NCBI GenBank assembly: GCA_913054115.1
Contig: CAJXIS010000078.1
Location: 1-8,624, forward strand
DNA length: 8,624 nucleotides
Direction: 5' to 3'
From: an uncultured Acidimicrobiaceae bacterium
Lineage (GTDB): Bacteria; Actinomycetota; Acidimicrobiia; Acidimicrobiales; MedAcidi-G1
This document shows, one piece after another, positions 1 to 8,471 of this stretch (its first letter is position 1; the number at the start of each line of letters is the position of its first letter). The position numbers were made by a program, and so were the translations under genes. Under the pieces are notes generated by a model. That model had not been told where the DNA came from. It did not search any database and saw only the letters and a program-made list of their open reading frames with translations.

Positions 1-1
1 C

Positions 2-956
2 ATCCCTGCGAAGAACGGGTGGAACCTCACCGAGATGTTCGAGGCCATGGGCCGCGACGAGCTCAAGGCGCTGTGGATCATCGGCGAGAACCCGGCCGAC
101 TCCGAGGCCGATGTCAACCACGCCCGAAAGCTGCTCGGGAAGCTCGACGTGATGGTGGTCCAGGACGTGTTCATGACCCGCACCGCCGAGATGGCCGACG
201 TGGTCTTCCCGGCCGCACTCGGGTGGGCAGAGACCGACGGCACCGTCACCAACAGCGAGCGCCGCGTCCAGCGCACCCGGGCCGCCGTGCCGCCGCCCGG
301 CCAGGCCCGTCAGGAGATCGACATCATCTCCGACCTGGCCGAGCACATGGGCGCCACCGACTGGGGCCGACCGACCGCCGAGGAACTCTGGGAGGAACTC
401 CGCACCCTCTCACCCATGCACACCGGCATGTCATGGGAACGCATCGGGGCCGAGGGCGGTATCCAGTGGCCGTGCCCCGAGGAGGGCCACCCCGGCAGCC
501 CGTTCCTGCACGGCCGCCTCTGGGAGGACCCGGTGGGTGGACGACCCGCACCGTTCCAGTGCGTCCCCTGGAAGCCGCCGATCGACGAGCTCACGGACGA
601 GTTCCCGTTGCGGCTCACCACCGGTCGGGCCCTCGATTCGTACAACACCGGGGTCCAGACCGACAAGTACAACTCGCCGATCCGCACCGGAGAGGCGCTC
701 GACCTGTCGACGGCGGACGCCGCCGCACTCGGCGTCGTGGCCGGGGAACGCGTCAGCGTCTCGTCCCGCCGTGGCACCATCGAGATGACCATCGCCATCG
801 ATGCCAGCCTGCAGGTCGGGCTGGCGTTCACGACGTTCCACTTCCCGAAACTCGCCGACGTCAACCAGCTGACCTGCGACGCCTACGACCCGAAGTCCGG
901 CACCGCCGAGTTCAAGGCGGCCGCCATCCGGGTCGACAAGCTGGAGTCGATGGTCG

Positions 957-964
<8 letters not shown>
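2..964 (+). CDS. Formate dehydrogenase-type molybdopterin oxidoreductase, catalytic subunit (C-terminal part; 5' end outside window)
   Basis: The frame is open from the window edge, leaving 320 residues of a longer protein. Visible first is the end of the molybdopterin core: LWIIGENPADSE, then ADVVFPAALGWAETDGTVTN and ERRVQRTR. This is the typical FDH/NuoG pattern around the cofactor pocket. From about residue 200 comes the molydopterin dinucleotide-binding domain, with LTTGRALDSYNTGVQT, SRRGTIEMTIAID, TTFHFPKLADVNQLT and a closing EFKAAAIRV. By family knowledge the complete enzyme would oxidise formate (or reduce CO2) at a bis-MGD Mo/W centre in the cytoplasm. The stop overlaps the next gene by 8 bp and two partner subunits follow, which supports an NAD-linked soluble complex. 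The active-site Cys or Sec and the N-terminus lie upstream and cannot be judged. A different Mo-enzyme substrate remains possible. Confidence 0.8.
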
Positions 965-2743
<1,779 letters not shown>

Positions 2744-2747
<4 letters not shown>

Positions 2748-3616
2748 ACGATGTCCCGGTATCCGCTCCCACCCGCCTCGTCGAGTTGACCATCGACGGT
2801 CGGGCCGTCCGGGTCGCCGAGGGATCGACGATCCTCGATGCCTGTCGGCAGGAGGGCATCGACACCCCCACGCTGTGCTGGGCCGAGAACCTCACCCCCG
2901 TCAACGTCTGCCGCGTCTGCGTCGTCGAGGTCGAGAACTCGCGGGTGCTCGTGCCCTCCTGTTCCCGTGGGGCCGAAGACGGCATGGTCGTGGCCACCGA
3001 CACCGAGAGGGTGCGCACCAGCCGCAAGATGGTCTACGAACTGCTGGCGTCTTCGGTCGACCTCGATCGTGCAGACGCCGAGGTCCATGCCTGGATGGAC
3101 CATTACGGCTGCGATCCCGGCCGAATGAACGACAAGGCCGACAGGGCCGACATCGCCACCGTGGCGCAGCCCCCGAAGGTCCAGGACGACCTGTACGTCC
3201 GCGACTACGAGCGCTGCATCCTCTGCTACAAGTGCGTCGAGGCCTGTGGCGAAGATGCCCAGTTCACGTTCGCCATCGCCACGGCCGGACGGGGCTTCGA
3301 CGCCCACATCTCGACCGAGTTCGACGTCTCGCTGCCCGACTCGGCCTGCGTCTACTGCGGCAACTGCATCGGCGTCTGCCCGACGGGCGCGCTCGTGTTC
3401 AAGACCGAGCACGACATGCGCGAGGAGGGCACCTGGGACGAAGACGCCCAGAGCGTCACCACCACGGTCTGCACGTTCTGTGGCGTGGGTTGCAACCTCG
3501 AGCTCCACGTCCAGGACGAGCAGATCGTCAAGGTGAGCTCCCCGGCCGACCACTCGGTCGCGAACGGCCACCTGTGCATCAAGGGCCGGTTCGGCTGGCA
3601 GCACGCACAGTCGTGA
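2744..3616 (+). CDS. Iron-sulfur subunit of the formate dehydrogenase complex (detached N-terminal modules of the alpha subunit)
   Basis: The 290-residue protein resembles the N-terminal quarter of FdsA/NuoG-type alpha subunits, here made as a separate chain. In order it has a [2Fe-2S] plant-ferredoxin-like domain (C45, C56, C59, C73), two [4Fe-4S] motifs (C158/C161/C164/C168 and C202/C205/C208/C212), and the Fe4S4 module of molybdopterin oxidoreductases (C243, C246, C250, C278; CTFCGVGC and GHLCIKGRFGW). The chain ends a few residues after that module, just where the molybdopterin core normally continues. The His-Cys cluster box usual between the ferredoxin domain and the twin clusters is not seen; only C123 lies there. 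Its likely job is to wire the Mo site to the diaphorase subunit. It starts within the ATGA overlap, and the stop is 24 bp from a convergent gene. Confidence 0.85.
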
Positions 3617-3640
3617 TCGTCGTCGCTCGGGCGTGTGCCC

Positions 3641-4309
3641 TCAGGCGTCGATGCCGTCCGCCTTCCGAAGGGTGATCACCCAGCCCTCGATGCCGGCGGT
3701 CGGAAGGTGTGCGCCGTGCTCACGGGACATGACGGCCGCGATGCCGTCTGCCTCGACGGCTTCGAACTCGGCTGGCATCGAACCCTCGTCCCAGAAGTGG
3801 TCGTTGAGGCCGACGACGACCGTTCCGCCGGGCCGGACGACGCGCAGGACCTCTCGGATGGCGCCGGCCCGGATGTGCCCGAACGAAAACACGCCGACCG
3901 CCGTCGCAGCGTCGTAGGCGTCATCGGCGAGGTCGAGGCCCTCGTTCAGGTCGGCCTCGAAGAGGGTTCCGTAGACGCCGGTCCCGACGGCCAGGGCGAG
4001 CATGGCCGGGGAGAGGTCGCAGCCGTCGATCGACGCATAGCCGCCCCGGGCGAGCGCCACGCCGGACAGGCCGCTCCCGCAACCCACGTCGAGGATCCGG
4101 GCGTCGGGGCCGACGCCCGAGGCGACGAGGGCGTGGGTACAGCGCCCGGGCTGCGCGTACCGGTTCTCCTCACCGATCTCGACGTCGTAGGTGGCGGCCC
4201 AGGCCTCGTAGTGCGCCAGCGTCTGGGCGGTCTCCTCGAGGCCGTACGAGGTGGGGAGGAACCTCTCGTCGGACACGGTCGGCAACCTAACGTCGTGGAC
4301 CGTCGCCAT
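3641..4309 (-). CDS. Class I SAM-dependent methyltransferase, METTL27 (WBSCR27)-like
   Basis: The 222-residue protein has a Rossmann methyltransferase fold. An N-terminal helix, YEAWAATYDVEIGEENRY, is followed by motif I, ILDVGCGSGLSGVALA. The acidic end of beta2 is DGCDLSPAMLALA, post-I is YGTLFEADLNEGL, and the segment before motif III is EVLRVVRPGGTVVVGLND. The wording around GCDLSPAML, FSFGHIRAGAI and NDHFWDEG resembles METTL27-type proteins, whose substrate I do not know. I chose the ATG at 4309 (MATVHDVRLP). The same frame is open 55 codons further upstream, but that stretch would run into the divergent permease gene and looks non-coding. No strong ribosome site precedes 4309. The gene is convergent with the FDH operon and divergent from the transporter, so it is probably transcribed alone. 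The methyl acceptor cannot be told from sequence. Confidence 0.82.
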   Translation of the reverse strand: MATVHDVRLPTVSDERFLPTSYGLEETAQTLAHYEAWAATYDVEIGEENRYAQPGRCTHALVASGVGPDARILDVGCGSGLSGVALARGGYASIDGCDLSPAMLALAVGTGVYGTLFEADLNEGLDLADDAYDAATAVGVFSFGHIRAGAIREVLRVVRPGGTVVVGLNDHFWDEGSMPAEFEAVEADGIAAVMSREHGAHLPTAGIEGWVITLRKADGIDA

Positions 4310-4321
4310 TTGCCGACGGGT

Positions 4322-4327
4322 TAGTGT
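4322..4327 (+). promoter_or_regulatory. Candidate -10 element for the ABC transporter/aconitase X operon
   Basis: TAGTGT fits the actinobacterial TANNNT -10 pattern. It lies in the 55-bp divergent gap, about 38 nt upstream of the permease ATG, which would leave a leader of roughly 31 nt carrying the ribosome site. No convincing -35 box is seen at 16-19 bp. The context GTTAGTGT resembles GTTAGGGTGT upstream of the last gene. Confidence 0.3.
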
Positions 4328-4351
4328 CCCGCGGCGCAATCCAAGACAGAC

Positions 4352-4357
4352 AGGAGG
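4352..4357 (+). promoter_or_regulatory. Ribosome binding site fixing the permease start
   Basis: A full AGGAGG lies 7 nt before the ATG at 4365. The frame is open up to 4251, inside the divergent methyltransferase gene. This strong Shine-Dalgarno sequence decides in favour of 4365 as the true start. Confidence 0.8.
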
Positions 4358-4364
4358 CCACGCG

Positions 4365-5216
4365 ATGATCGGTGAGGTCGCAACGAAGTCCAGCCGGCAT
4401 CGGGCCGAGGGCACGGCCCGCGTCCGCGACGAGAAGCCCTGGTGGGACACGTTCCCCTGGTGGGGCGTCTTCATCGCAGGCGTTCTGGCCTGGATGGCTT
4501 TTCAGATCAGGACGCAGGACGACTACGCGCTGGCCTGGGAGCGCATCATCCCCGGCCTGAGCCTCACCCTCGTGGCAACGATCGAGGCGTTCGCGATCGC
4601 GCTGCTGCTGGGCCTGACCGCCGGCATGGGGCAGCTCTCGCGCAACATCGTCGTTCGCAACGTCGCCCGCACCTATGTCGAGTTCATCCGGGGCATCCCG
4701 ATGCTGCCCCTCATCTTCACGGTGGCGCTGATCCTCGTGCCGGAGACCTCCGACTACGTGAACCAACGCCTGGACGCCTGGTTCGGCGTGACGTACAAGC
4801 TCTCGTTCCAGATGCGGGCCACCGTGACCCTCGCGCTCATCTACGGGGCCTACATGGCCGAGATCTTCCGGGGCGGCATCCAGTCGATTCCGCCAGGCCA
4901 GTCCGAGGCGGGTCGCTCGCTGGGCCTGACCCGGCGCCAGACCATGCGCTCCGTGGTGCTCCCGCAGGCCATGCGGGCGATCATCCCGCCGCTCGGCAAC
5001 GACTTCATCGCCATCCTGAAGGACACGTCGCTGTTGTCCGTGCTGGGTGTGCTCGAGATCACCCAGCGGGGGCGCCAGTTCTCGGCCAGCACCTTCAAGT
5101 TCCGCGAGGGCTACTTCGTCGTCTCGTTCATCTATCTCTGCCTCACCCTCGGCCTGTCGCTGCTGCTCGGGGTGCTCGAGCGCAGAATGACCAGGGACCG
5201 GAAGGGGGAGCGCTGA
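4365..5216 (+). CDS. Polar amino acid ABC transporter permease (His/Glu/Gln/Arg/opine family)
   Basis: This 283-residue inner-membrane protein forms the channel of an amino acid importer. After a charged, Trp-containing cytoplasmic N-terminus, hydrophobic segments appear near residues 31-47, 62-86, 110-126, 150-167 and 251-271. The region YVEFIRGIPMLPLIF is typical of the family. The coupling loop that contacts the ATPase is the EAA motif EAGRSLGLTRRQTMRSVVLP (181-200), followed by QAMRAIIPPLGNDFIAILKDTSL. It is followed one base later by its ATPase gene. There is one permease gene only, so the transporter is probably a permease homodimer. No periplasmic or lipoprotein binding component is encoded next to it. 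Substrate choice rests with that missing part; the aconitase X genes downstream suggest a hydroxyproline-type substrate, which is inference. Confidence 0.92.
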   Translation: MIGEVATKSSRHRAEGTARVRDEKPWWDTFPWWGVFIAGVLAWMAFQIRTQDDYALAWERIIPGLSLTLVATIEAFAIALLLGLTAGMGQLSRNIVVRNVARTYVEFIRGIPMLPLIFTVALILVPETSDYVNQRLDAWFGVTYKLSFQMRATVTLALIYGAYMAEIFRGGIQSIPPGQSEAGRSLGLTRRQTMRSVVLPQAMRAIIPPLGNDFIAILKDTSLLSVLGVLEITQRGRQFSASTFKFREGYFVVSFIYLCLTLGLSLLLGVLERRMTRDRKGER

Positions 5217-5217
5217 C

Positions 5218-5979
5218 ATGGCGACGCACCCCGAATCCGGAACCACCTCGATGATCTCCCTCCGGGGGGTCTCCAAGACATTCGACAAGACGATCCACGC
5301 CGTCGTCGACGTCGACCTCGAGATCGCCGAGGGCGAGGTTGTCGTCATCGTCGGACCCAGTGGCTCCGGCAAGTCGACCGTGCTGCGGTGCATCAACCTG
5401 CTGGAGGTGCCCACCGAGGGCTACGTCACGGTCGACGGCTTCGAACTGCTGGACCCGAAGACCGACATCGACCATGTGCGCGCCGAGGTCGGGATGGTGT
5501 TCCAGCAGTTCAACCTGTTCCCGCACCTCACGGTCATCGAGAACATCACCCTGGCGCAGCGCAAGGTGCGTGGGCGCAGCCGTTCCGAGGCCGTGGAGGT
5601 GGCGATGGGCCAGCTCACCCGGGTCGGCATTCCCGAGAAGGCCGATGCCTATCCCCGCCAGCTCTCGGGTGGCCAGCAGCAGCGGGTTGCCATCGCCCGG
5701 TCGCTGGCGATGGACCCGAAGGTGATGCTGTTCGACGAGCCGACGTCGGCGCTCGACCCGGAGATGGTCAAGGAGGTGCTCGACGTCATGCTCGAGCTGG
5801 CGGCCGGGGGTATGACGATGGTGGTGGTCACCCACGAGATGGGCTTCGCCAAGGCCGCTGCCGACCGCCTCGTGTTCATCGACGAGGGCGTGATCGTCGA
5901 GATCGGCCTGCCCGAAGAGGTCTTCTCGAATCCGAAGCATGATCGGACCCGGGCGTTTTTCGACAAGATCCTCTACTGA
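5218..5979 (+). CDS. Polar amino acid ABC transporter ATP-binding protein (GlnQ-like)
   Basis: The 253-residue protein is a full-length ABC ATPase that powers the permease encoded just upstream. Walker A is GPSGSGKST (46-54), the Q-loop is in VFQQFNLFPHLTV (Q96/Q97), the signature is LSGGQQQR (149-156), Walker B is VMLFDE (169-174), the D-loop is SALD (177-180) and the switch histidine is H206 in VTHEMGF. FQQFNLFPH and the EEVFSNPKHDRTRAFF ending are typical of GlnQ/HisP/ArgP-type ATPases. The ATG at 5218 is preceded by AGGGGGAG 7 nt upstream and lies one base after the permease stop, so the two are co-translated. The encoded N-terminus carries about 12 residues before the usual MISLRGVSK start. 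ATG codon 12 (MISL) is a possible alternative start but lacks the good ribosome site. Confidence 0.95.
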   Translation: MATHPESGTTSMISLRGVSKTFDKTIHAVVDVDLEIAEGEVVVIVGPSGSGKSTVLRCINLLEVPTEGYVTVDGFELLDPKTDIDHVRAEVGMVFQQFNLFPHLTVIENITLAQRKVRGRSRSEAVEVAMGQLTRVGIPEKADAYPRQLSGGQQQRVAIARSLAMDPKVMLFDEPTSALDPEMVKEVLDVMLELAAGGMTMVVVTHEMGFAKAAADRLVFIDEGVIVEIGLPEEVFSNPKHDRTRAFFDKILY

Positions 5980-6001
5980 TCCGGCGACATCGACGGGCAC
6001 C

Positions 6002-6007
6002 TACGCT
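6002..6007 (+). promoter_or_regulatory. Candidate -10 element for a leaderless aconitase X mRNA
   Basis: TACGCT fits TANNNT and ends 6 nt before the GTG at 6014. That is the spacing expected if transcription begins at the start codon itself. No ribosome site is visible before this GTG, which fits leaderless translation, common in Actinobacteria. No clear -35 box is present, and read-through from the ATPase gene is the alternative. Confidence 0.35.
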
Positions 6008-6013
6008 GCGCTG

Positions 6014-7309
6014 GTGGCACTCCGGCTGACCGACGACGACGTCCGTCGCCTCGACGGTGGCGATGGACCGGCGGTCCGTTTGGCGATGCGGGTGGTGGTC
6101 CGCCTCGCGGAGGCGCTCGGGGCCGAGGAACTCCTCGACATCTCCGGTGCCCACGTCGACTCGTGCCTGTACAACGGGCTGGCACCGCTCGAGTTCGCCG
6201 AACTCCTGGCCGGTGACGGGGCGACAGTCGTCGTGCCCACGACCCTCAACGTGTCGTCGCTCGACCTGCTGCACCCGGACCTCTACCGGGGAGATCCCGA
6301 GGAGGGCGACCTGGCACGGCGGCAGATGGATGCCTTCGTCGCCATGGGCTGCCGACCCACCTGGACGTGTGCTCCCTACCAACTGGAGCAACGCCCCGCC
6401 TTCGGCGAGCATGTTGCCTGGGCCGAATCGAACGCCATCGCCTTCGCCAACTCGGTGCTCGGCGCCCGTACCGACCGCTACGGCGACCTCGTCGACATCT
6501 GCGCTGCGATCACCGGTCGGGCACCGGCGGCCGGCCTCCATCTCGACGAGAACCGCCGTGCCACCGTCCTGTTCCGCCTCGACGCATTGACGCCCGGGTT
6601 GCACGACAGCTCGCTGCTGGCCCCCGTCCTCGGGGCATTCATCGGTTCGGTGGTCGGGAACCGGGTGCCGGTCATCGACGGCCTGCCCGTCCCACCGGGG
6701 GAGGACTGGCTCAAGGCGCTGGGTGCCGCCGCCGCCTCGGCCGGGAGCGTCGCGTTGTTCCACGTCGTCGGAGCGACCCCCGAGGCGCCGACGCTCGAAA
6801 CGGCGCTCGGCGGCGTTGCGCCCACCGAGGTGGTGGTCGTGACGCCCGCTGACCTGCGTGGGGCCCGGGATCGGCTCAACACCGTCCAGCTCGACGGTGG
6901 CGGTGGCGACTCCCTGGCCACGGTCAGCCTGGGGACGCCCCACTACTCGGTGGCCGAGTTCGGTCGATTCGTGGAGGCGCTCGGCGGTCGACGGGTGCAT
7001 CCGGAGATCGACGTGTACATCTCGACGGGACGGGGCATCCTGGACGAGGTCGAGGCGCTCGGGTGGGTGGAGACCCTTCGCTCGGCAGGCGTGACGATCG
7101 TGACCGACACGTGCACCTACGTGACGCCGATCCTCGCGGACACGACCGGTCCGGCCATGACGGATTCGGCCAAGTGGGCGTATTACGCCCCGGGGAACCT
7201 CGGGGTCGACGTGGTGTTGGCGAGCACACGCGAATGCGTCGAGTCGGCGGTGGCCGGGAGGATGGTCCTCGACGAGACGATCTGGACCACGCAGGTCGAC
7301 GATGGCTGA
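6014..7309 (+). CDS. Aconitase X large (catalytic) subunit, probable cis-3-hydroxy-L-proline dehydratase
   Basis: The 431-residue protein matches the AcnX catalytic domain (DUF521). Telling stretches are LTDDDVRRLDGGDGPAVRLA at the N-terminus, ISGAHVDSC (43-51), TCAPYQ (118-123), WAESNAIAFANSVLGARTDR (136-155), LGTPHYS (306-312), TDTCTYV (364-370) and TDSAKWAYYAPGNLG (383-397). C51, C119 and C367 sit in these motifs and are candidates for iron-sulfur ligands. Characterised bacterial members dehydrate cis-3-hydroxy-L-proline to a pyrroline-2-carboxylate; archaeal members dehydrate phosphomevalonate. I chose the GTG at 6014 (ALRLTDDD) because homology begins there. An ATG at 5939 would lie inside the ATPase gene and add an unrelated stretch. 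The stop overlaps the small-subunit gene by 8 bp. Context with an amino acid importer favours the hydroxyproline role. The substrate itself is inferred. Confidence 0.88.
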   Translation: MALRLTDDDVRRLDGGDGPAVRLAMRVVVRLAEALGAEELLDISGAHVDSCLYNGLAPLEFAELLAGDGATVVVPTTLNVSSLDLLHPDLYRGDPEEGDLARRQMDAFVAMGCRPTWTCAPYQLEQRPAFGEHVAWAESNAIAFANSVLGARTDRYGDLVDICAAITGRAPAAGLHLDENRRATVLFRLDALTPGLHDSSLLAPVLGAFIGSVVGNRVPVIDGLPVPPGEDWLKALGAAAASAGSVALFHVVGATPEAPTLETALGGVAPTEVVVVTPADLRGARDRLNTVQLDGGGGDSLATVSLGTPHYSVAEFGRFVEALGGRRVHPEIDVYISTGRGILDEVEALGWVETLRSAGVTIVTDTCTYVTPILADTTGPAMTDSAKWAYYAPGNLGVDVVLASTRECVESAVAGRMVLDETIWTTQVDDG

Positions 7310-7733
7310 ACCTCCCCGGCTCCAGGTCGCCGGCCCGGCGTCGGGCCCGGTCGAAGGCGTGGTTCTGCGCCTCGACGAGCCGCTCAGCTTCTGGGGAGGC
7401 CTCGACGCCGCGACCGGCGAGGTGATCGATCGACACCACCCCCAGGTGGGCCGGTCGGTCACCGGGCGGGTGCTCGTGATGCACAGTGGCCGTGGCTCGA
7501 GTTCGGGGAGCTCGGTCCTGCTCGAGGCGGTCCGCTGCGGCACGGCTCCTGTGGCGATCGTGATGGTCGAGCCGGACGCGATCGTGGCGTTGGGTGCGAT
7601 CGTGGCGTCCGAGCTCTACGGCGTCGCATTGCCGGTCGTGTTGGTGGATGAGGCGCAGTTCGCACGACTGCGGACAGGAGTCCGGGTCGACGTCGGTGTT
7701 GACGGCTCGGTTCGAACGATTGCCGCAGGCTGA
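7302..7733 (+). CDS. Aconitase X small (swivel) subunit
   Basis: The 143-residue protein matches the AcnX swivel domain (DUF126). It shows GGLDAATGEVIDRHHPQVG (32-50), GRVLVMHSGRGSSSGS (55-70), VLLEAVRCGTAPVAIV (72-87) and ALGAIVASELYGVALPVV (96-113). The GRGSSSGS loop carries the serine expected to enter the active site formed with the large subunit. The ATG overlaps the end of the large-subunit gene by 8 bp, as expected for a coupled heteromer of the two-gene type; other bacteria have the two domains fused. The gene closes the plus-strand operon, and 55 bp separate it from the convergent AhpD-like gene. I see no convincing terminator hairpin with a T-tract in that gap. Confidence 0.9.
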   Translation: MAEPPRLQVAGPASGPVEGVVLRLDEPLSFWGGLDAATGEVIDRHHPQVGRSVTGRVLVMHSGRGSSSGSSVLLEAVRCGTAPVAIVMVEPDAIVALGAIVASELYGVALPVVLVDEAQFARLRTGVRVDVGVDGSVRTIAAG

Positions 7734-7788
7734 CTGGCCTGTTCAGGTTGGCGGGCGCCGCCGGGCACGGGTTGGCGCTGACCGACGT

Positions 7789-8352
7789 TCAAGACCCGTC
7801 GGGGATCCAGGGTTCGGTGGTGATGCCGAGGCCGTCGGCGACGCGGTTGGCATAGGCGTAGTAGGCGGTCACCTCGACGATGTCGAGGATGTCGCGATCG
7901 CTGAACCCGACCGTGCGGAGGGCTTCGATGTCGGCCTCGGTGACCTCGCCCGGCGACCTCGTCAGCAGGACCGCGTATTCGAGCATCACCCGGCGCCGGT
8001 CCGAGATCGGCGCCGTGCGCCAGTCGGCCTCGACGGCGGCGGCCAGGTCGTCGTCGCGGAGGAGTCGGCGCAGACCGCGCCGGTGGTGGGTCACTCAATA
8101 GTGGCAGTGGTTCTCGAGGCTGACCACGAGTGCGACGAGTTCCCGCTCGACCTTGCGCAGCGTGGCCGTCCCCGCCATTGCCGAGGTGTAGAGGCCCAGG
8201 TGGGCGCCCAACCCCCGTGGGTTCAGGGAGTGGACGGCCATGATGTGGTCCACCCGGCCGTGGGTGGGATCGACCACCTTGGCGTGGAGCTCGGCCAGCG
8301 GTGGGTCGCCGGCACCCCAGTCGCTGTCGGGAACGGTCCGTATCCACGCCAC
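7789..8352 (-). CDS. AhpD-like (carboxymuconolactone decarboxylase fold) selenoprotein with a CxxU motif, read through an in-frame TGA
   Basis: Two adjacent minus-strand frames in the same phase together make one 187-residue protein of the AhpD-like 'peroxidase-related' type. The N-terminal part has AWIRTVP, GRVDHIMAVHSLNPR and AHLGLYTSAM; the C-terminal part has WRTAPISDRRRVMLEYAVLL, EADIEALRTVGFSD and EVTAYYAYANRVADGLG. The sole interruption is TGA at codon 86, in N-H-C-H-Y-[TGA]-V-T-H-H, where relatives have CxYCxxHH. Relative to M. tuberculosis AhpD (Glu118, Cys130, Cys133, His137), spacing is kept as E71, C83, codon 86 and H90. With a SECIS-like hairpin downstream, Sec insertion is the best reading. 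The likely role is thiol or peroxide redox chemistry in the cytoplasm. I chose GTG at 8352 by homology; an ATG at 8436 adds 28 unrelated, AT-richer codons. A recent nonsense mutation is the alternative. Confidence 0.85.
8066..8082 (-). promoter_or_regulatory. Bacterial-type SECIS hairpin downstream of the UGA
   Basis: Read on the minus strand, the mRNA is CGGCGC-GGUCU-GCGCCG: a perfect 6-bp stem around a five-base GGUCU loop. The loop begins 19 nt after the UGA. From memory, E. coli fdhF also has GGUCU starting 19 nt after its UGA, within the SelB-binding apical loop. The hairpin lies inside the coding region (codons for R-R-G-L-R-R), as bacterial SECIS elements must. Chance hairpins are frequent in GC-rich DNA; the matching loop and spacing are what make this one persuasive. 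Confidence 0.8.
8095..8097 (-). other. Recoded UGA (selenocysteine) codon
   Basis: The minus-strand codons read tgc cac tat TGA gtg acc cac cac, that is C-H-Y-Sec-V-T-H-H. The position is that of the second cysteine of the AhpD-type CxxC redox pair. The frame on both sides is intact and homologous to the family, and no other stop interrupts it. Confidence 0.82.
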
Positions 8353-8452
8353 GACATGGAGTCTCGCACAGGAGGGGATCGCGGGGCCAGCGGGACCATT
8401 TCCATCATGTGGCAAATGTGTTACAGGTCTTCCCATCCGCTGGTGATGCCGT

Positions 8453-8458
8453 TAGGGT
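8453..8458 (+). promoter_or_regulatory. Candidate -10 element for the exported-protein gene at the window end
   Basis: TAGGGT fits TANNNT within GTTAGGGTGT, in a locally AT-richer stretch between divergent genes. It resembles GTTAGTGT before the permease. Transcription would start near 8465, giving a leader of about 115 nt. There is no good -35 hexamer at the right distance; TTACAG at 8421 is too far upstream. Confidence 0.3.
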
Positions 8459-8471
8459 GTCGCCCGTCACA

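Noticed and set aside
3629..3640. GGGC-GTGT-GCCC hairpin in the gap between the convergent FDH and methyltransferase genes
   Set aside because: The stem is only 4 bp and no T-tract follows on either strand, so it is too weak to call a terminator.
4310..4474. Upstream extension of the methyltransferase to an ATG at 4474
   Set aside because: The extra 55 codons overlap the divergent permease gene and its ribosome site, and they do not look like part of a methyltransferase.
5876..7543. 555-residue open frame on the minus strand opposite aconitase X
   Set aside because: The composition is Arg/Pro/Gly/His-rich with no recognisable motif. It lies entirely opposite well-supported genes and is explained by high-GC codon bias.
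7741..7790. GC-rich self-complementary stretch (GGCGGGCGCCGCC) between the aconitase X small subunit and the AhpD-like gene
   Set aside because: Only short stems form and no T-tract is present. This is expected by chance at this GC content.
7789..8094. The C-terminal AhpD-like frame as an independent gene starting at GTG 8094
   Set aside because: It would begin immediately after the redox motif, has no ribosome site of its own, and makes sense only as the second half of the selenoprotein.
8095..8436. The N-terminal AhpD-like frame as a separate 113-residue protein
   Set aside because: It ends at the TGA in the middle of the conserved CxxC motif, and the rest of the domain continues in the same phase. 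The first 28 codons from the ATG at 8436 show no family similarity and are AT-richer, as for upstream DNA.
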